Below, one piece after another: positions 7,735 to 15,464 of a DNA stretch of 64,000 nucleotides. The stretch is from Mycolicibacterium cosmeticum (GTDB lineage Bacteria; Actinomycetota; Actinomycetes; Mycobacteriales; Mycobacteriaceae). The first letter of the stretch is position 1. Each line of letters opens with the position of its first letter. Made by a program: the position numbers and the translations under genes. A model generated the notes under the pieces. The model saw only the letters and a program-made list of their open reading frames with translations, was not told the origin of the DNA and did not search any database. Where the stretch lies: NCBI GenBank assembly GCA_016197365.1, contig JACPVS010000009.1, positions 124,001-188,000 on the forward strand. Reading direction: 5' to 3'.

Positions 7735-7769
7735 ACAAACGAAGGGCCGCGATCGCTCGCGGCCCTTCG
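7735..7769 (-). terminator. Terminator of glycosidase 2
   Basis: A perfect 13-bp stem (CGAAGGGCCGCGA with its complement) closes a four-base loop at 7740-7769, 14 bases after the stop codon. On the minus strand it is followed by TTTGT. The same GAAGG/CCTTC-type hairpin ends glycosidase 1, so the duplication included the 3' end. Confidence 0.75.
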
Positions 7770-7782
7770 CATTCCCCTCGTC

Positions 7783-9789
7783 TCAGTCAGCGGTCCCGCC
7801 GCTCCCGTTGTCCGAGTCCTTCGGCGACGACGCTTCGGAGGCCCCGACACCCGCGGTCGCCCGCGGCTTCGGCTTGTGCCCCCGCGGGCCGGAAGCAGTT
7901 GCGCCGTCCGCAGCACTGGTAGCACTGCTCGAGCCGGTGGTGTCGTCCTTGGTGCCGCGGACCTTGCCGTGACGCCACGTCTTGCGCGGGCGATCCACTC
8001 CCGACCCGTTCGCGGCGGCCGGCTTGTCCTCGGTGGCGGACTGCTCGGTGGCGGACTGGCCCTCGGTGGCGGTCGTGCCGACCGCCACCGTCTTGACGGG
8101 TTCCGGTGCCGTCGCGGTTGCCGATTCGGCGACCGTCTCGGGCGCAGCGACGGGGTCGGGCTCCGTGACGGGCTCGGGAACGGTCACCACTTCCGGCTCC
8201 GTCGGGGCATCCGCCTTCGAGATGGACGGCGCCTCGGAGGCAGGCTCTCCGGTGACCGCCTCGGCGGCGGTGGCTTTGGTGGTGATCGTGGTGCCCGTGT
8301 TGGACACCGCCTCCGCCGTCGTCGCTTCGACCGACTCGTTCGAGACGGCAACGCTCAGTGCCGCAGCGCCCGCGGTCGACTTGGCCACTGCGGCTTTCGG
8401 TGTCTTCGTCAGCGCCTTCTTCAGCGCGGCAAGGGCGTTGGCGATCGAGTTCGCGACGGTGACGGCGGCCTTGACCGGGGACATGACCACCCCGGCGACG
8501 GCGTTGACCATCGAGTTGACCGCCGCGGCGACCTGCTGGGCCAACGCACTCAGCGCTGCGCCCACCGGTCCCGGCAGCGTGGTCGGGAAATTGATGACTG
8601 CCGACGGATTGGCCACCAGTTGCTTGACGATGCTGGCTGCGTACTTGGCCACCCAGTTGTAGGTGAACAACCCGAAGTTGTATTCGGCCACCGAACTGTT
8701 CGGGTACGTGTCGTGGGCGGTGTAGAGGAAGATCGGGCCGCCGCCCTGGAAGGTCTGCCAGTAGTTGACCAGATCCGCGATGAACTGAGCCTGCTTCAAC
8801 TGCTCTGCATCGGAACTGTTCGCCGTTGCGTAGCCGTATTCGCTGATCCAGATCTTCAGGCCCGCGTCGTCGTTGACCGCCATCAGATCGCGGATGGCCT
8901 TCACTTGCTGGACGGCCGACAGGCCGCCGGGCAAGTTGGCCCCGACCCCGGAACTGAACGGCAGGCTCTGGCTGTACGGATGGAACGACAGCGCGTCGAA
9001 GAAGCCCTTCGCGCCGGCGGCATACATGCCCGCCACGAAGCCCACGGGATCCACCGACAGGCCGGGGATACCCCAGCCGGCCCCCACCACGCCACCGATG
9101 ACGGAGATGTTGGTGTTCACGGCCTTGATGGCGGTGTATGCCGCCTTCAGAAGCGCCGTGTACGCCGCAGGGTCCGACGGGTTCCACTCGAGTACACCGT
9201 TGGGCTCGTTCCAGATCTCGTAGGACGAGATGGCGCCCGCGAACGGACCGGTCGAGTACCGGGTGGCGACCGCCGAGGTGAAGTCGGCGAACTGGGACGC
9301 GAACGTGGCGAGCGCGGCGGCCTGATCGGTGCTGGGGTGCGCGCTGCCGATGCCGCCGCCCGCCCAGGACGGTGCGTGGCTGATCGAGGCGAGGATGCCC
9401 ATACCGCGCTTCTCCGCCTCGGCCACGATCATGTCCGGCACGGTCCAGTTGAACTTGCCGTCCGCCGTCTCGACGGTGTTCCAGGGGATCGCGATCCGGA
9501 CATCGCTGACGCCCAGCGACTGCAACGCGTCGAGCGCCTGATTGATGATGGTTTGTCTTTGCGCGGCAGTAGCGGCATTGGCCACTTCGTAATAGAGGTA
9601 GGACTCGGCGATTCCCACCGTCGAAGCCTGGTCTTCGATCGCGGCGGTGTTGACGATGTCGTACGAGATATGCGGGTGGGCTGGCAAGGACAATTGCCCC
9701 GGCACTCCGGCTATTAGCGCGGTTGCAGTCACGGCTATTACGCATCGCGAGGCAACCCTTTTGATCGGTTTTTGTACGGGCGTACCCAT
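7783..9789 (-). CDS. Secreted clan-A glycoside hydrolase (cellulase/PslG-like) with long tail, copy 2
   Basis: This is a paralogue of the preceding glycosidase, 668 aa. A basic N-region and hydrophobic core (CVIAVTATALIAGVPG) make a signal peptide. The barrel spans about 45-400 with acid/base Glu195 in EIWNEP and nucleophile Glu317 in WISEYGY; SFHPY is at 268-272. An Ala/Val-rich helical segment follows (VAAAVNSMVNAVAGVVMSPV), then a Thr/Glu/Pro/Ala tail containing the basic patch KTWRHGKVRGTK. The ATG is supported by AGGAG five bases upstream. Two CRP-type palindromes and the shared TTAC-GTAA palindrome lie upstream. Family known from fold motifs; the substrate is unknown, with cell-wall or biofilm glycans possible. 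Confidence 0.85.
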   Translation of the reverse strand: MGTPVQKPIKRVASRCVIAVTATALIAGVPGQLSLPAHPHISYDIVNTAAIEDQASTVGIAESYLYYEVANAATAAQRQTIINQALDALQSLGVSDVRIAIPWNTVETADGKFNWTVPDMIVAEAEKRGMGILASISHAPSWAGGGIGSAHPSTDQAAALATFASQFADFTSAVATRYSTGPFAGAISSYEIWNEPNGVLEWNPSDPAAYTALLKAAYTAIKAVNTNISVIGGVVGAGWGIPGLSVDPVGFVAGMYAAGAKGFFDALSFHPYSQSLPFSSGVGANLPGGLSAVQQVKAIRDLMAVNDDAGLKIWISEYGYATANSSDAEQLKQAQFIADLVNYWQTFQGGGPIFLYTAHDTYPNSSVAEYNFGLFTYNWVAKYAASIVKQLVANPSAVINFPTTLPGPVGAALSALAQQVAAAVNSMVNAVAGVVMSPVKAAVTVANSIANALAALKKALTKTPKAAVAKSTAGAAALSVAVSNESVEATTAEAVSNTGTTITTKATAAEAVTGEPASEAPSISKADAPTEPEVVTVPEPVTEPDPVAAPETVAESATATAPEPVKTVAVGTTATEGQSATEQSATEDKPAAANGSGVDRPRKTWRHGKVRGTKDDTTGSSSATSAADGATASGPRGHKPKPRATAGVGASEASSPKDSDNGSGGTAD

Positions 9790-9874
9790 GGTGACTCCTG
9801 TTCGGATGCAGTGTGATTCGAGGTCAGGAGGAGGATGTTGCTCGAAAATTGACGGTTGCGCCAGTTTTTTTCGG

Positions 9875-9892
9875 AATTACTCAGGAGTAATT
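9875..9892. promoter_or_regulatory. Palindrome AATTACTCAGGAGTAATT upstream of glycosidase 2
   Basis: The eight-base arms are perfect around AG, and the core TTACTCAGGAGTAA is the counterpart of TTACCCAAGGGTAA upstream of glycosidase 1. It lies 85-103 bases before the start codon. Confidence 0.55.
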
Positions 9893-9981
9893 ATTGACGC
9901 TTTTTTCACATTCCGAGGCAACCAACTTGGGCAAATTCTCCGCCGAATCATTCGAAACTTGGCGAATTCGCATTAGTCGAC

Positions 9982-9993
9982 TTATGGCAAAGC
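9982..9993. promoter_or_regulatory. Shared 12-base motif TTATGGCAAAGC, copy 2
   Basis: Identical to 7342-7353 and at the same 105-base offset from the palindrome of its own gene. Confidence 0.45.
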
Positions 9994-10031
9994 CTGGTAC
10001 GCACCGCCGTCAACGTGACACATCACGGGCT

Positions 10032-10047
10032 TGTGACTCACATCACA
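10032..10047. promoter_or_regulatory. CRP-type site TGTGA-N6-TCACA, first copy
   Basis: TGTGACTCACATCACA matches the CRP palindrome with perfect five-base arms. Mycobacterial CRP (Rv3676 family) recognises YGTGA-N6-TCACR. It lies about 245 bases upstream of glycosidase 2. Confidence 0.5.
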
Positions 10048-10248
10048 GCAAAATCACAGCGCGAGCAGGGTTTTCCGTTCAGAACGTCGGATCCGTGCGC
10101 TTCACGAACCCAATAGACGACCGGACATGCTGCCGTGGCAAATTCTTATTTCCGGTCGCCCGTTCGGCGGACATCCGCCTTCGCATCGGCGTGGACAAGA
10201 TTTGCCCGTCCTCCGCGAAGTTCGACCTCACAGGGCCCAATCCTGACA

Positions 10249-10264
10249 TGTGAGAGGGGTCACA
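10249..10264. promoter_or_regulatory. CRP-type site TGTGA-N6-TCACA, second copy
   Basis: TGTGAGAGGGGTCACA has the same perfect arms as the first copy, 217 bases to its right. Two perfect sites in one gene-free interval are unlikely by chance. Confidence 0.5.
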
Positions 10265-10535
10265 CCTCCGCAAGGCCGCTTCCGTTAACTCTCACCCCAT
10301 CCGCCGGTCACAGCCCCTCCGTGGATCCGCACTCCCGACGCCGGGATGGTGCTCCGCAGGCGCCGGCGCGGCGCGGATTCAGCGACCGGCGGGCGTGGGT
10401 AGTCCGCCGAACATGATTGCCAGCGCCGGACGGGGCTCTACCCGCGATCGGCCCGAACAACGGGAATCGACCACCGATCGGCTAACGACACTCAGTGCAA
10501 TATTGAGATATCCCGCGCGATCGACGGCGCAAGCG

Positions 10536-11027
10536 TCACACCTTGCGGTTCTCCGACTTGATCAGCCACGCGAGCTTTTCCAGCCCCTCAATCAGTTGGT
10601 GCAGGATGTCCGCGGTGGTCGGATCCTCCCGATCGACGGCGTCGTGCACGTCACGCAGCGTGTGGACCGCCGCATAGATCCGCGTCGCGACCAGGTCCAC
10701 CACCTCGGCGGTACTGCGTTCATAGGCCGGGAATGCCGGCAGGGTGGTCGTGGCCGCGACGGTGTCGGAACGGCCGTCAGCCACCGCGTCCAGAGCCCGC
10801 AGGCGTTCGGCGATCGTGTCACTGGCCTCGCGGGCGAAGTCGACGACCTCATCCACTTGTAGGTGGAGATCGCGAAAGTTCGTGCCGACGACATTCCAGT
10901 GGGCCTGTTTGGCCTGCAGATGCAGTTCGATCATGTCGACCAGAACCTGCTGCAGATGAGCGCTCAGCTCGGCAGAAGCCTGGAATCCGTTGACGTCGGT
11001 TTCGGTACGGCGCGTAGAAGTAGTCAT
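10536..11027 (-). CDS. dps: Dps family ferritin-like DNA-protection protein
   Basis: Dps oxidises and stores iron in a dodecameric shell and shields DNA during starvation or oxidative stress. The 163-residue product has the family signature AHWNVVGTNFRDLHLQVDE. All ligands of the inter-subunit ferroxidase centre are at the expected spacing: His43, His55, Asp59, Asp70, Glu74. The N-terminal TTSTRRTE stretch is short; the lysine-rich tail seen in some Dps proteins is absent (the end is KSENRKV). The open frame extends far upstream of this ATG, but the Dps fold starts here. A large palindrome lies 18 bases upstream. The DUF2339 gene precedes it on the same strand. Confidence 0.9.
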   Translation of the reverse strand: MTTSTRRTETDVNGFQASAELSAHLQQVLVDMIELHLQAKQAHWNVVGTNFRDLHLQVDEVVDFAREASDTIAERLRALDAVADGRSDTVAATTTLPAFPAYERSTAEVVDLVATRIYAAVHTLRDVHDAVDREDPTTADILHQLIEGLEKLAWLIKSENRKV

Positions 11028-11045
11028 GCAAGAGGCAACGACAGT

Positions 11046-11068
11046 CTTTCTGGAATGATTCCAGAAAG
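11046..11068. promoter_or_regulatory. Perfect 23-base palindrome just upstream of dps
   Basis: The arm CTTTCTGGAAT and its exact complement flank a single G. The element lies 18 bases before the dps ATG and 6 bases after the DUF2339 stop. With no usable loop and no T run it fits an operator better than a terminator, though a cruciform or RNA hairpin is possible. Confidence 0.55.
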
Positions 11069-11074
11069 GGGCCA

Positions 11075-12832
11075 TCAGTTCCGCTGCTGGTCCTGCTGGC
11101 TCAACAGTCGCGCGTAGCCCGCACCCATGCCGAGCAGCACCAGCCCGACCACGATGAACGCAGCCACCCGGAACATGCCGTCGAGCGTGCCCAGATCGAA
11201 GACGAAGAGCTTGGTCACCGCGGCGGCGACCAGCGCCATCCCGGCGCCGATCGGTAAGGAGCGATCCGTGCGGGGCCGGCGCGCGGCGTAGCCGAACAAC
11301 GCCGCGGCCATCGCAATCCAGCAGATCGTCGCCGCCATCTGCCCGGCCAGGAAGCCGCCGGCAGGACCCGCGATCAGCACTCCGGCGGTCACCGTGAACG
11401 CGGTGACCGCGTACACCAGGACGGTCGCCGCCACACCGAGCAGCAGACGCGCGAGATCGCTGTCGAGCCGGGAACGGGCCGACCAGCACTGCGCGACGGC
11501 GTACGCGCCCAGCAGCGTGCAGGAAAGAAGCACCGAAACAGCGTCCGGCACCGTCAGCGCCGTGCCCGACGTCAAGGTGCCCGGCCCGGCCATCGCCAGC
11601 AGATGGAGCCCACCGAATCCACCGAACAGCACCGCCGACCACTGCGCGGCCACACTGTGCCGCCCTGCGACCGCCGCCAGCACGGCCATCGCCAACAGCA
11701 CCGGTCCGGCGACCGGCGCCGAGAAGCCGACGCCCACGGCCACCAGAGCGGCCACAGCCGACAACGCCGTCCACACCTGCCGAACCGGCGTCGTCATCCC
11801 GGGAATCCGTTCGGCGACCACGACGATCGCCAGCACCGCGGCCGACAGAGCAGCGGCCAGCACGGCGGCGACCGTATCCGTCGTGGCCGCGCCGACCGCC
11901 AGCACGGGCAGCGTGCCCATGGCAGCCACCAGCGCGACACCGACGCGATGTCCGCTGTGCGGCAGCACCATCAGGGCCGATCCGAGCGAGAGCACCGCGG
12001 CGATGGCGCAGGCACCGGCCAGCCACGCGTCACGGCCCGAGCCGAATGCGCTGCCCACCAGTGCGAGCAGCACCGGGGCACTGCCGGCCACCGTGCGCGC
12101 GGCAGACATCCAGACCCAGTCCCGGCCGAGTTGTACCGGCAGCGTCGCCGCCGAGAGCGCCAGCATGAAGCCCACCAGCAACAGCGTGATGCCACCCGCG
12201 ACGATCGGGGCCAGCACGATCAGCGGCACCAGGACCAGGAGCGCCAACTGCTCGGTGTCCCAGCGTCGCGCCAGCATCAAGCCGCCGCCACCGATCACCG
12301 CGGACAGCACCAGCCCGACGGGCGCGGGCAACCACTGGTAGACCGTGGTGACGGCGAGGACATCGAGGTACGCGGTGGCCATGCCGGTGGCGGCCAGGGC
12401 AATCGACCCGACGCTGCCGCCGGGCCGCGACCTCAGCCACAGGGCGCAGCCGAGCAGGGCTGCCGCGAGCACCGCACCGGCGGCCACCCGGACCGACGGG
12501 GCGAGCAGGCCGGCCTGGGCGGCGAGCACCACCAGCAGCACGACGCCGATCAACGTCACGGCGACCCCGGCGGCGGCCAAAGCCTTGCCGATCCAATTCG
12601 ACGGCGGGCTCTGCTGCTTCGGTGGTGGAACAGCGGCAGGTGCGGGGGCAGCCATCGGGTAGGGCTGCGGAGGGTAGGGCCAGTACACCGGTTGCGGGGC
12701 CGCGGCGTGCGCGGACGACCCGTTGAGCCGCAGGCCCAGTTCATGCAGCTCGGCGGAGGCACGGGTCAACTGGCCGGCGATCGCGGCGAATTCGGCCGAG
12801 AGACGGACGGCGACCTGCTGGGGTTCGGTCAT
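11075..12832 (-). CDS. DUF2339 domain polytopic membrane protein
   Basis: This is a large integral membrane protein of unknown function, about 585 residues. A soluble N-terminal helix (VRLSAEFAAIAGQLTRASAEL) and a Pro-rich linker (PYPPQPYPMAAPAP) precede more than a dozen hydrophobic segments rich in Ala, Leu, Val and Gly, the typical DUF2339 layout. No catalytic motif is visible. The start is uncertain: ATG at 12832 (MTEPQQ) is chosen, with ATG 12841 and GTG 12859 also possible and none having a clear ribosome site. It is upstream of dps with only 47 bases between and may be transcribed with it. Confidence 0.75.
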   Translation of the reverse strand: MTEPQQVAVRLSAEFAAIAGQLTRASAELHELGLRLNGSSAHAAAPQPVYWPYPPQPYPMAAPAPAAVPPPKQQSPPSNWIGKALAAAGVAVTLIGVVLLVVLAAQAGLLAPSVRVAAGAVLAAALLGCALWLRSRPGGSVGSIALAATGMATAYLDVLAVTTVYQWLPAPVGLVLSAVIGGGGLMLARRWDTEQLALLVLVPLIVLAPIVAGGITLLLVGFMLALSAATLPVQLGRDWVWMSAARTVAGSAPVLLALVGSAFGSGRDAWLAGACAIAAVLSLGSALMVLPHSGHRVGVALVAAMGTLPVLAVGAATTDTVAAVLAAALSAAVLAIVVVAERIPGMTTPVRQVWTALSAVAALVAVGVGFSAPVAGPVLLAMAVLAAVAGRHSVAAQWSAVLFGGFGGLHLLAMAGPGTLTSGTALTVPDAVSVLLSCTLLGAYAVAQCWSARSRLDSDLARLLLGVAATVLVYAVTAFTVTAGVLIAGPAGGFLAGQMAATICWIAMAAALFGYAARRPRTDRSLPIGAGMALVAAAVTKLFVFDLGTLDGMFRVAAFIVVGLVLLGMGAGYARLLSQQDQQRN

Positions 12833-12877
12833 GCCCGCCATCGTCGCGCGGACCGGCACCCCAGCGGATGAGTAGGA

Positions 12878-13567
12878 CTACTCGACTTCGGGGTCGCGAT
12901 CCAGACCGTGTTCGATCGCGTAGCGCGCCAGCTCGACCCGGTTGGCGACCTGCAACTTGCGAAATGTGGCCTGCACGTGGTTCTCCACCGTGCGGTGGCT
13001 CAGCGACAGCCGCTCACCGATCTGCCTGGCGGTCAACCCTTTTGCGACATGACGAAGGATCTCGGTCTCCCGGTCGGTCAGGCTGGGCCCGGCCGGACCG
13101 TCGTGCGGGCTCTGCGCGATCCGCCGGTACTCCCCCAGCACCAGACCTGCCAGCCCGGGTGTGAAGACCGCCCGGCCCGCAGCGGCGGCCCGGACCGCCT
13201 CCCCCAGTTCTGCTTTGGATGCACTCTTGACCAGATAGCCGGTGGCACCGGCCTTCACCGCCTCCAGGACGTCATCGCGCTCGTCGGACGCGGAGAGCAC
13301 CAGGACGCGTGACGCGGGCGAGACGGCCAGCACCTCGACGGTGGCTTGGGCACCGGTGCCGTCGGACAGGCGCATGTCCATCACCACCACATCGGGGGTG
13401 ACCGCGCCCGCCCGGCGCCGGGCCGACCCGACCCCGTCCGCGGTCGCCACCACCTCGAATCCGTCGTCGGCCAGATCGCGGGCCACCGCATCTCGCCAGA
13501 TCGGATGGTCGTCGACCACCATCACCGTGATCACGGCGTCCGTTCCCGGGGCACTGTCAGCTCCCAT
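12878..13567 (-). CDS. NarL/FixJ-type response regulator
   Basis: This is a DNA-binding response regulator of the LuxR-HTH class. The receiver holds VMVVDDHPIWRDAV and the phospho-acceptor Asp in DVVVMDMRLSDG. Ser in VLVLSASDE and Lys in GYLVKSAS complete the active site. The C-terminal HTH reads LTDRETEILRHVAKGLTARQ and RTVENHVQATFRKL. Its 5' end overlaps the kinase gene upstream by 37 bases, so the two are co-translated and almost certainly form a pair. Targets are not visible; the ABC importer genes at the head of the same operon are candidates. Confidence 0.88.
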   Translation of the reverse strand: MGADSAPGTDAVITVMVVDDHPIWRDAVARDLADDGFEVVATADGVGSARRRAGAVTPDVVVMDMRLSDGTGAQATVEVLAVSPASRVLVLSASDERDDVLEAVKAGATGYLVKSASKAELGEAVRAAAAGRAVFTPGLAGLVLGEYRRIAQSPHDGPAGPSLTDRETEILRHVAKGLTARQIGERLSLSHRTVENHVQATFRKLQVANRVELARYAIEHGLDRDPEVE

Positions 13568-14673
13568 TCCGTTCCCCCGCCCTCCGACGTCGTCAGGACG
13601 GCCTCGCCGCCCAGTGCGTGCATCCGGCCCCTGATGGATTTCGACACGCCGACGCGCCCTTCGTTCTCCGCTTGGGTCAGCCTGCCGGCCGGGATGCCGG
13701 GACCGTCGTCGCGGACGCTCACCACGACCGATTCGCCGAGATCCTCCACCAGCACATAGGCGCGCGCGCCCGGACCGGCGTGCCGCTCGACGTTGGTCAG
13801 CACGTTGACGGTGGCGGCCAACACCTCATCGGCCACCCGGGCGTCGAGGTACACCGCCGTGGCGGGCAGGCTCACCGCCACCCGGTCGGACTCGTATCGG
13901 CGCAACAGGCCGCCGAGGTCGGAGACGGAATCACCTATTCCACCGTCGGTCACACCCGCTGCAGCGCTGAGCAACCGCCGCAGCGCACGCTCCTGCTCGC
14001 CGGCGGCGTCCGCCAATTCTGTTGTCTCGCCGCCGATCTCGCGGCCACGCCGGGACACCAGCGCGAGCACCTGCATGACGCCGTCGTGCACCTGCCGGGA
14101 CAGCCGTTCCCGTTCGGCCAGCGCCGCGCTGAGCCGGATCGCCTGTTCCAGCTCGGCGTGCGCCCGCCGCGCGGTGGTGGCCGCCATCCCGACGGCCAGC
14201 CCGACCGCCAGTTCGATGAGGATGGTCGGGGTGCGCACCAAGTCCACCGCGATGGTCCCCTTGAGTGCCGCCGCGGTGCCCATCACGATCAGGCCGGCGG
14301 CCATGCCCGCCACCGGCCCGGCCAGAATCGCCGAGGAGACAACGGCATTGGTGGCCCACAACGTCGTCGGCCAGGCCTGGTTGGCCGACGTCCACTCCGC
14401 CGACGCGACCAGTGCGGTGGTGGCCATCAGCGCCACCATCACCGCCACCTCGGCAAGCACCCAGGCCCGGCGCCTGCCGAACCCGCGCAGATATGCGCCC
14501 CCGCACACCACATTCCAGACGGTCAGCACCCCGAAGAGCACCCAGGCGAGCACCGGGCGGTCCAACTCGGCGTTCTTCGACAGCTGGAACACCAGGGCGT
14601 ACACCCAGCTGAGCAGCCTGAACACCTGCGCGGCCCGCCACAGCGGCGCGGCCGGGTCGGCCAAGCTGCGCAC
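13531..14673 (-). CDS. MacS-like sensor histidine kinase (HisKA_3 type)
   Basis: This is a membrane histidine kinase, 380 residues. The N-terminal half has about five hydrophobic segments (for example VLAWVLFGVLTVWNVVCGGA, IELAVGLAVGMAA) without a large external sensor loop, so it probably senses a signal in or near the membrane. The dimerisation helix carries the phospho-acceptor His in LSRQVHDGVMQVL. The ATPase domain has NVLTNVERHAGPGA (N box) and VRDDGPGI (G1). The GTG start lies five bases after the glnQ stop, so it belongs to the same transcript as the importer. It overlaps its response regulator by 37 bases. Confidence 0.85.
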   Translation of the reverse strand: MRSLADPAAPLWRAAQVFRLLSWVYALVFQLSKNAELDRPVLAWVLFGVLTVWNVVCGGAYLRGFGRRRAWVLAEVAVMVALMATTALVASAEWTSANQAWPTTLWATNAVVSSAILAGPVAGMAAGLIVMGTAAALKGTIAVDLVRTPTILIELAVGLAVGMAATTARRAHAELEQAIRLSAALAERERLSRQVHDGVMQVLALVSRRGREIGGETTELADAAGEQERALRRLLSAAAGVTDGGIGDSVSDLGGLLRRYESDRVAVSLPATAVYLDARVADEVLAATVNVLTNVERHAGPGARAYVLVEDLGESVVVSVRDDGPGIPAGRLTQAENEGRVGVSKSIRGRMHALGGEAVLTTSEGGGTEWELTVPRERTP

Positions 14674-14678
14674 CGCGG

Positions 14679-15464
14679 TTACATCACCTTGGACAGAAAG
14701 GCCTTCGTGCGCTCGTGCTGAGGATTGGTCAAAACCTCACGCGGAGCACCGCTTTCCACCACGACACCGGCGTCCATGAACACCACCTTGTCGGCGACCT
14801 CACGGGCGAAACCCATTTCGTGGGTGACGACCACCATGGTCATCCCTTCGCGCGCGAGGTTCTTCATCACGCCCAGCACCTCCCCGACCAGTTCCGGGTC
14901 GAGTGCGGACGTGGGCTCGTCGAACAGCATCAGCTTGGGGCTCATCGCCAGTGCCCGTGCGATCGCGACACGCTGCTGCTGGCCCCCGGAAAGCTGAGCC
15001 GGGTACGCCTCGGCCTTGTCGGCCAGTCCGACCTGCGCCAGCAGATCCTTGGCCCGTGCCACCGCGGCGTCGCGCTTGACACCCTTGACGTGGATGGGTG
15101 CCTCGATGATGTTCTCCAGCGCGGTGCGATGCGGGAACAGATTGAAATGCTGGAACACCATGCCGATGTCGCGGCGCTGCCTGGCGGCGTCCTTGGGGCT
15201 CATCTCATGCAGCTTGCCGCCCCGCTCGTGATAGCCGACGAGTTCACCGTCGACGTGCAGACGTCCGGCGTTGACCTGCTCCAGATGGTTGATGCAGCGC
15301 AGGAACGTCGACTTTCCCGAACCGGACGGCCCCACCAGCACCAGCACCTCGCCCCTGCCGATCTCCAGGGTGATGCCCTTGAGCACGTGCAGGGCGCCGA
15401 AACTCTTGCACACCTGTTCGGCCTTGACCATGGGTCCGGCCGACGTTGCGTCTTGTACGGTCAC
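14679..15464 (-). CDS. glnQ: Polar amino-acid ABC transporter ATP-binding protein (GlnQ type)
   Basis: This is the ATPase subunit that powers uptake of a polar amino acid such as glutamate or glutamine. The 261 residues carry Walker [11 protein letters not shown]-loop [11 protein letters not shown], signature [15 protein letters not shown], Walker [13 protein letters not shown] and a switch His in VVTHEMGFA, in the order and spacing of the GlnQ/HisP family. The GTG start overlaps the permease stop in GTGA. It is followed after five bases by the histidine kinase gene. Substrate is inferred from family and partners. Confidence 0.9.
   Translation of the reverse strand: MTVQDATSAGPMVKAEQVCKSFGALHVLKGITLEIGRGEVLVLVGPSGSGKSTFLRCINHLEQVNAGRLHVDGELVGYHERGGKLHEMSPKDAARQRRDIGMVFQHFNLFPHRTALENIIEAPIHVKGVKRDAAVARAKDLLAQVGLADKAEAYPAQLSGGQQQRVAIARALAMSPKLMLFDEPTSALDPELVGEVLGVMKNLAREGMTMVVVTHEMGFAREVADKVVFMDAGVVVESGAPREVLTNPQHERTKAFLSKVM

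Larger units (their letters stand above)
7141..7739. other. Gene-free interval upstream of glycosidase 1
   Basis: This 600-base stretch holds the control region of glycosidase 1 on its left (AT-rich from about 7190 to 7345) and ends at the terminator of glycosidase 2. I see no supported gene. The short open frames on either strand lack ribosome sites and recognisable products. Two motifs here recur at the same spacing upstream of glycosidase 2 and are listed separately. Confidence 0.6.
9790..10535. other. Gene-free interval between glycosidase 2 and dps
   Basis: These 746 bases carry no supported gene. The left part is AT-rich and holds the glycosidase 2 control elements. Two perfect CRP-type palindromes lie further right. 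Since dps ends at 10536 and faces the same way, the only start codon these elements can serve is that of glycosidase 2, unless an unannotated RNA is present. Confidence 0.55.

Noticed and set aside
7407..7925. Possible genes between the two glycosidases
   Set aside because: Open frames on both strands overlap the terminator or promoter elements, lack ribosome sites and have no recognisable product.
10013..10027. CGTGACACATCACG as a third CRP site
   Set aside because: The spacer between GTGA and TCAC is four bases rather than six.
10079..10416. Short open frames in the interval between glycosidase 2 and dps
   Set aside because: They are Arg/Pro-rich, have no ribosome site and overlap a CRP-type palindrome.
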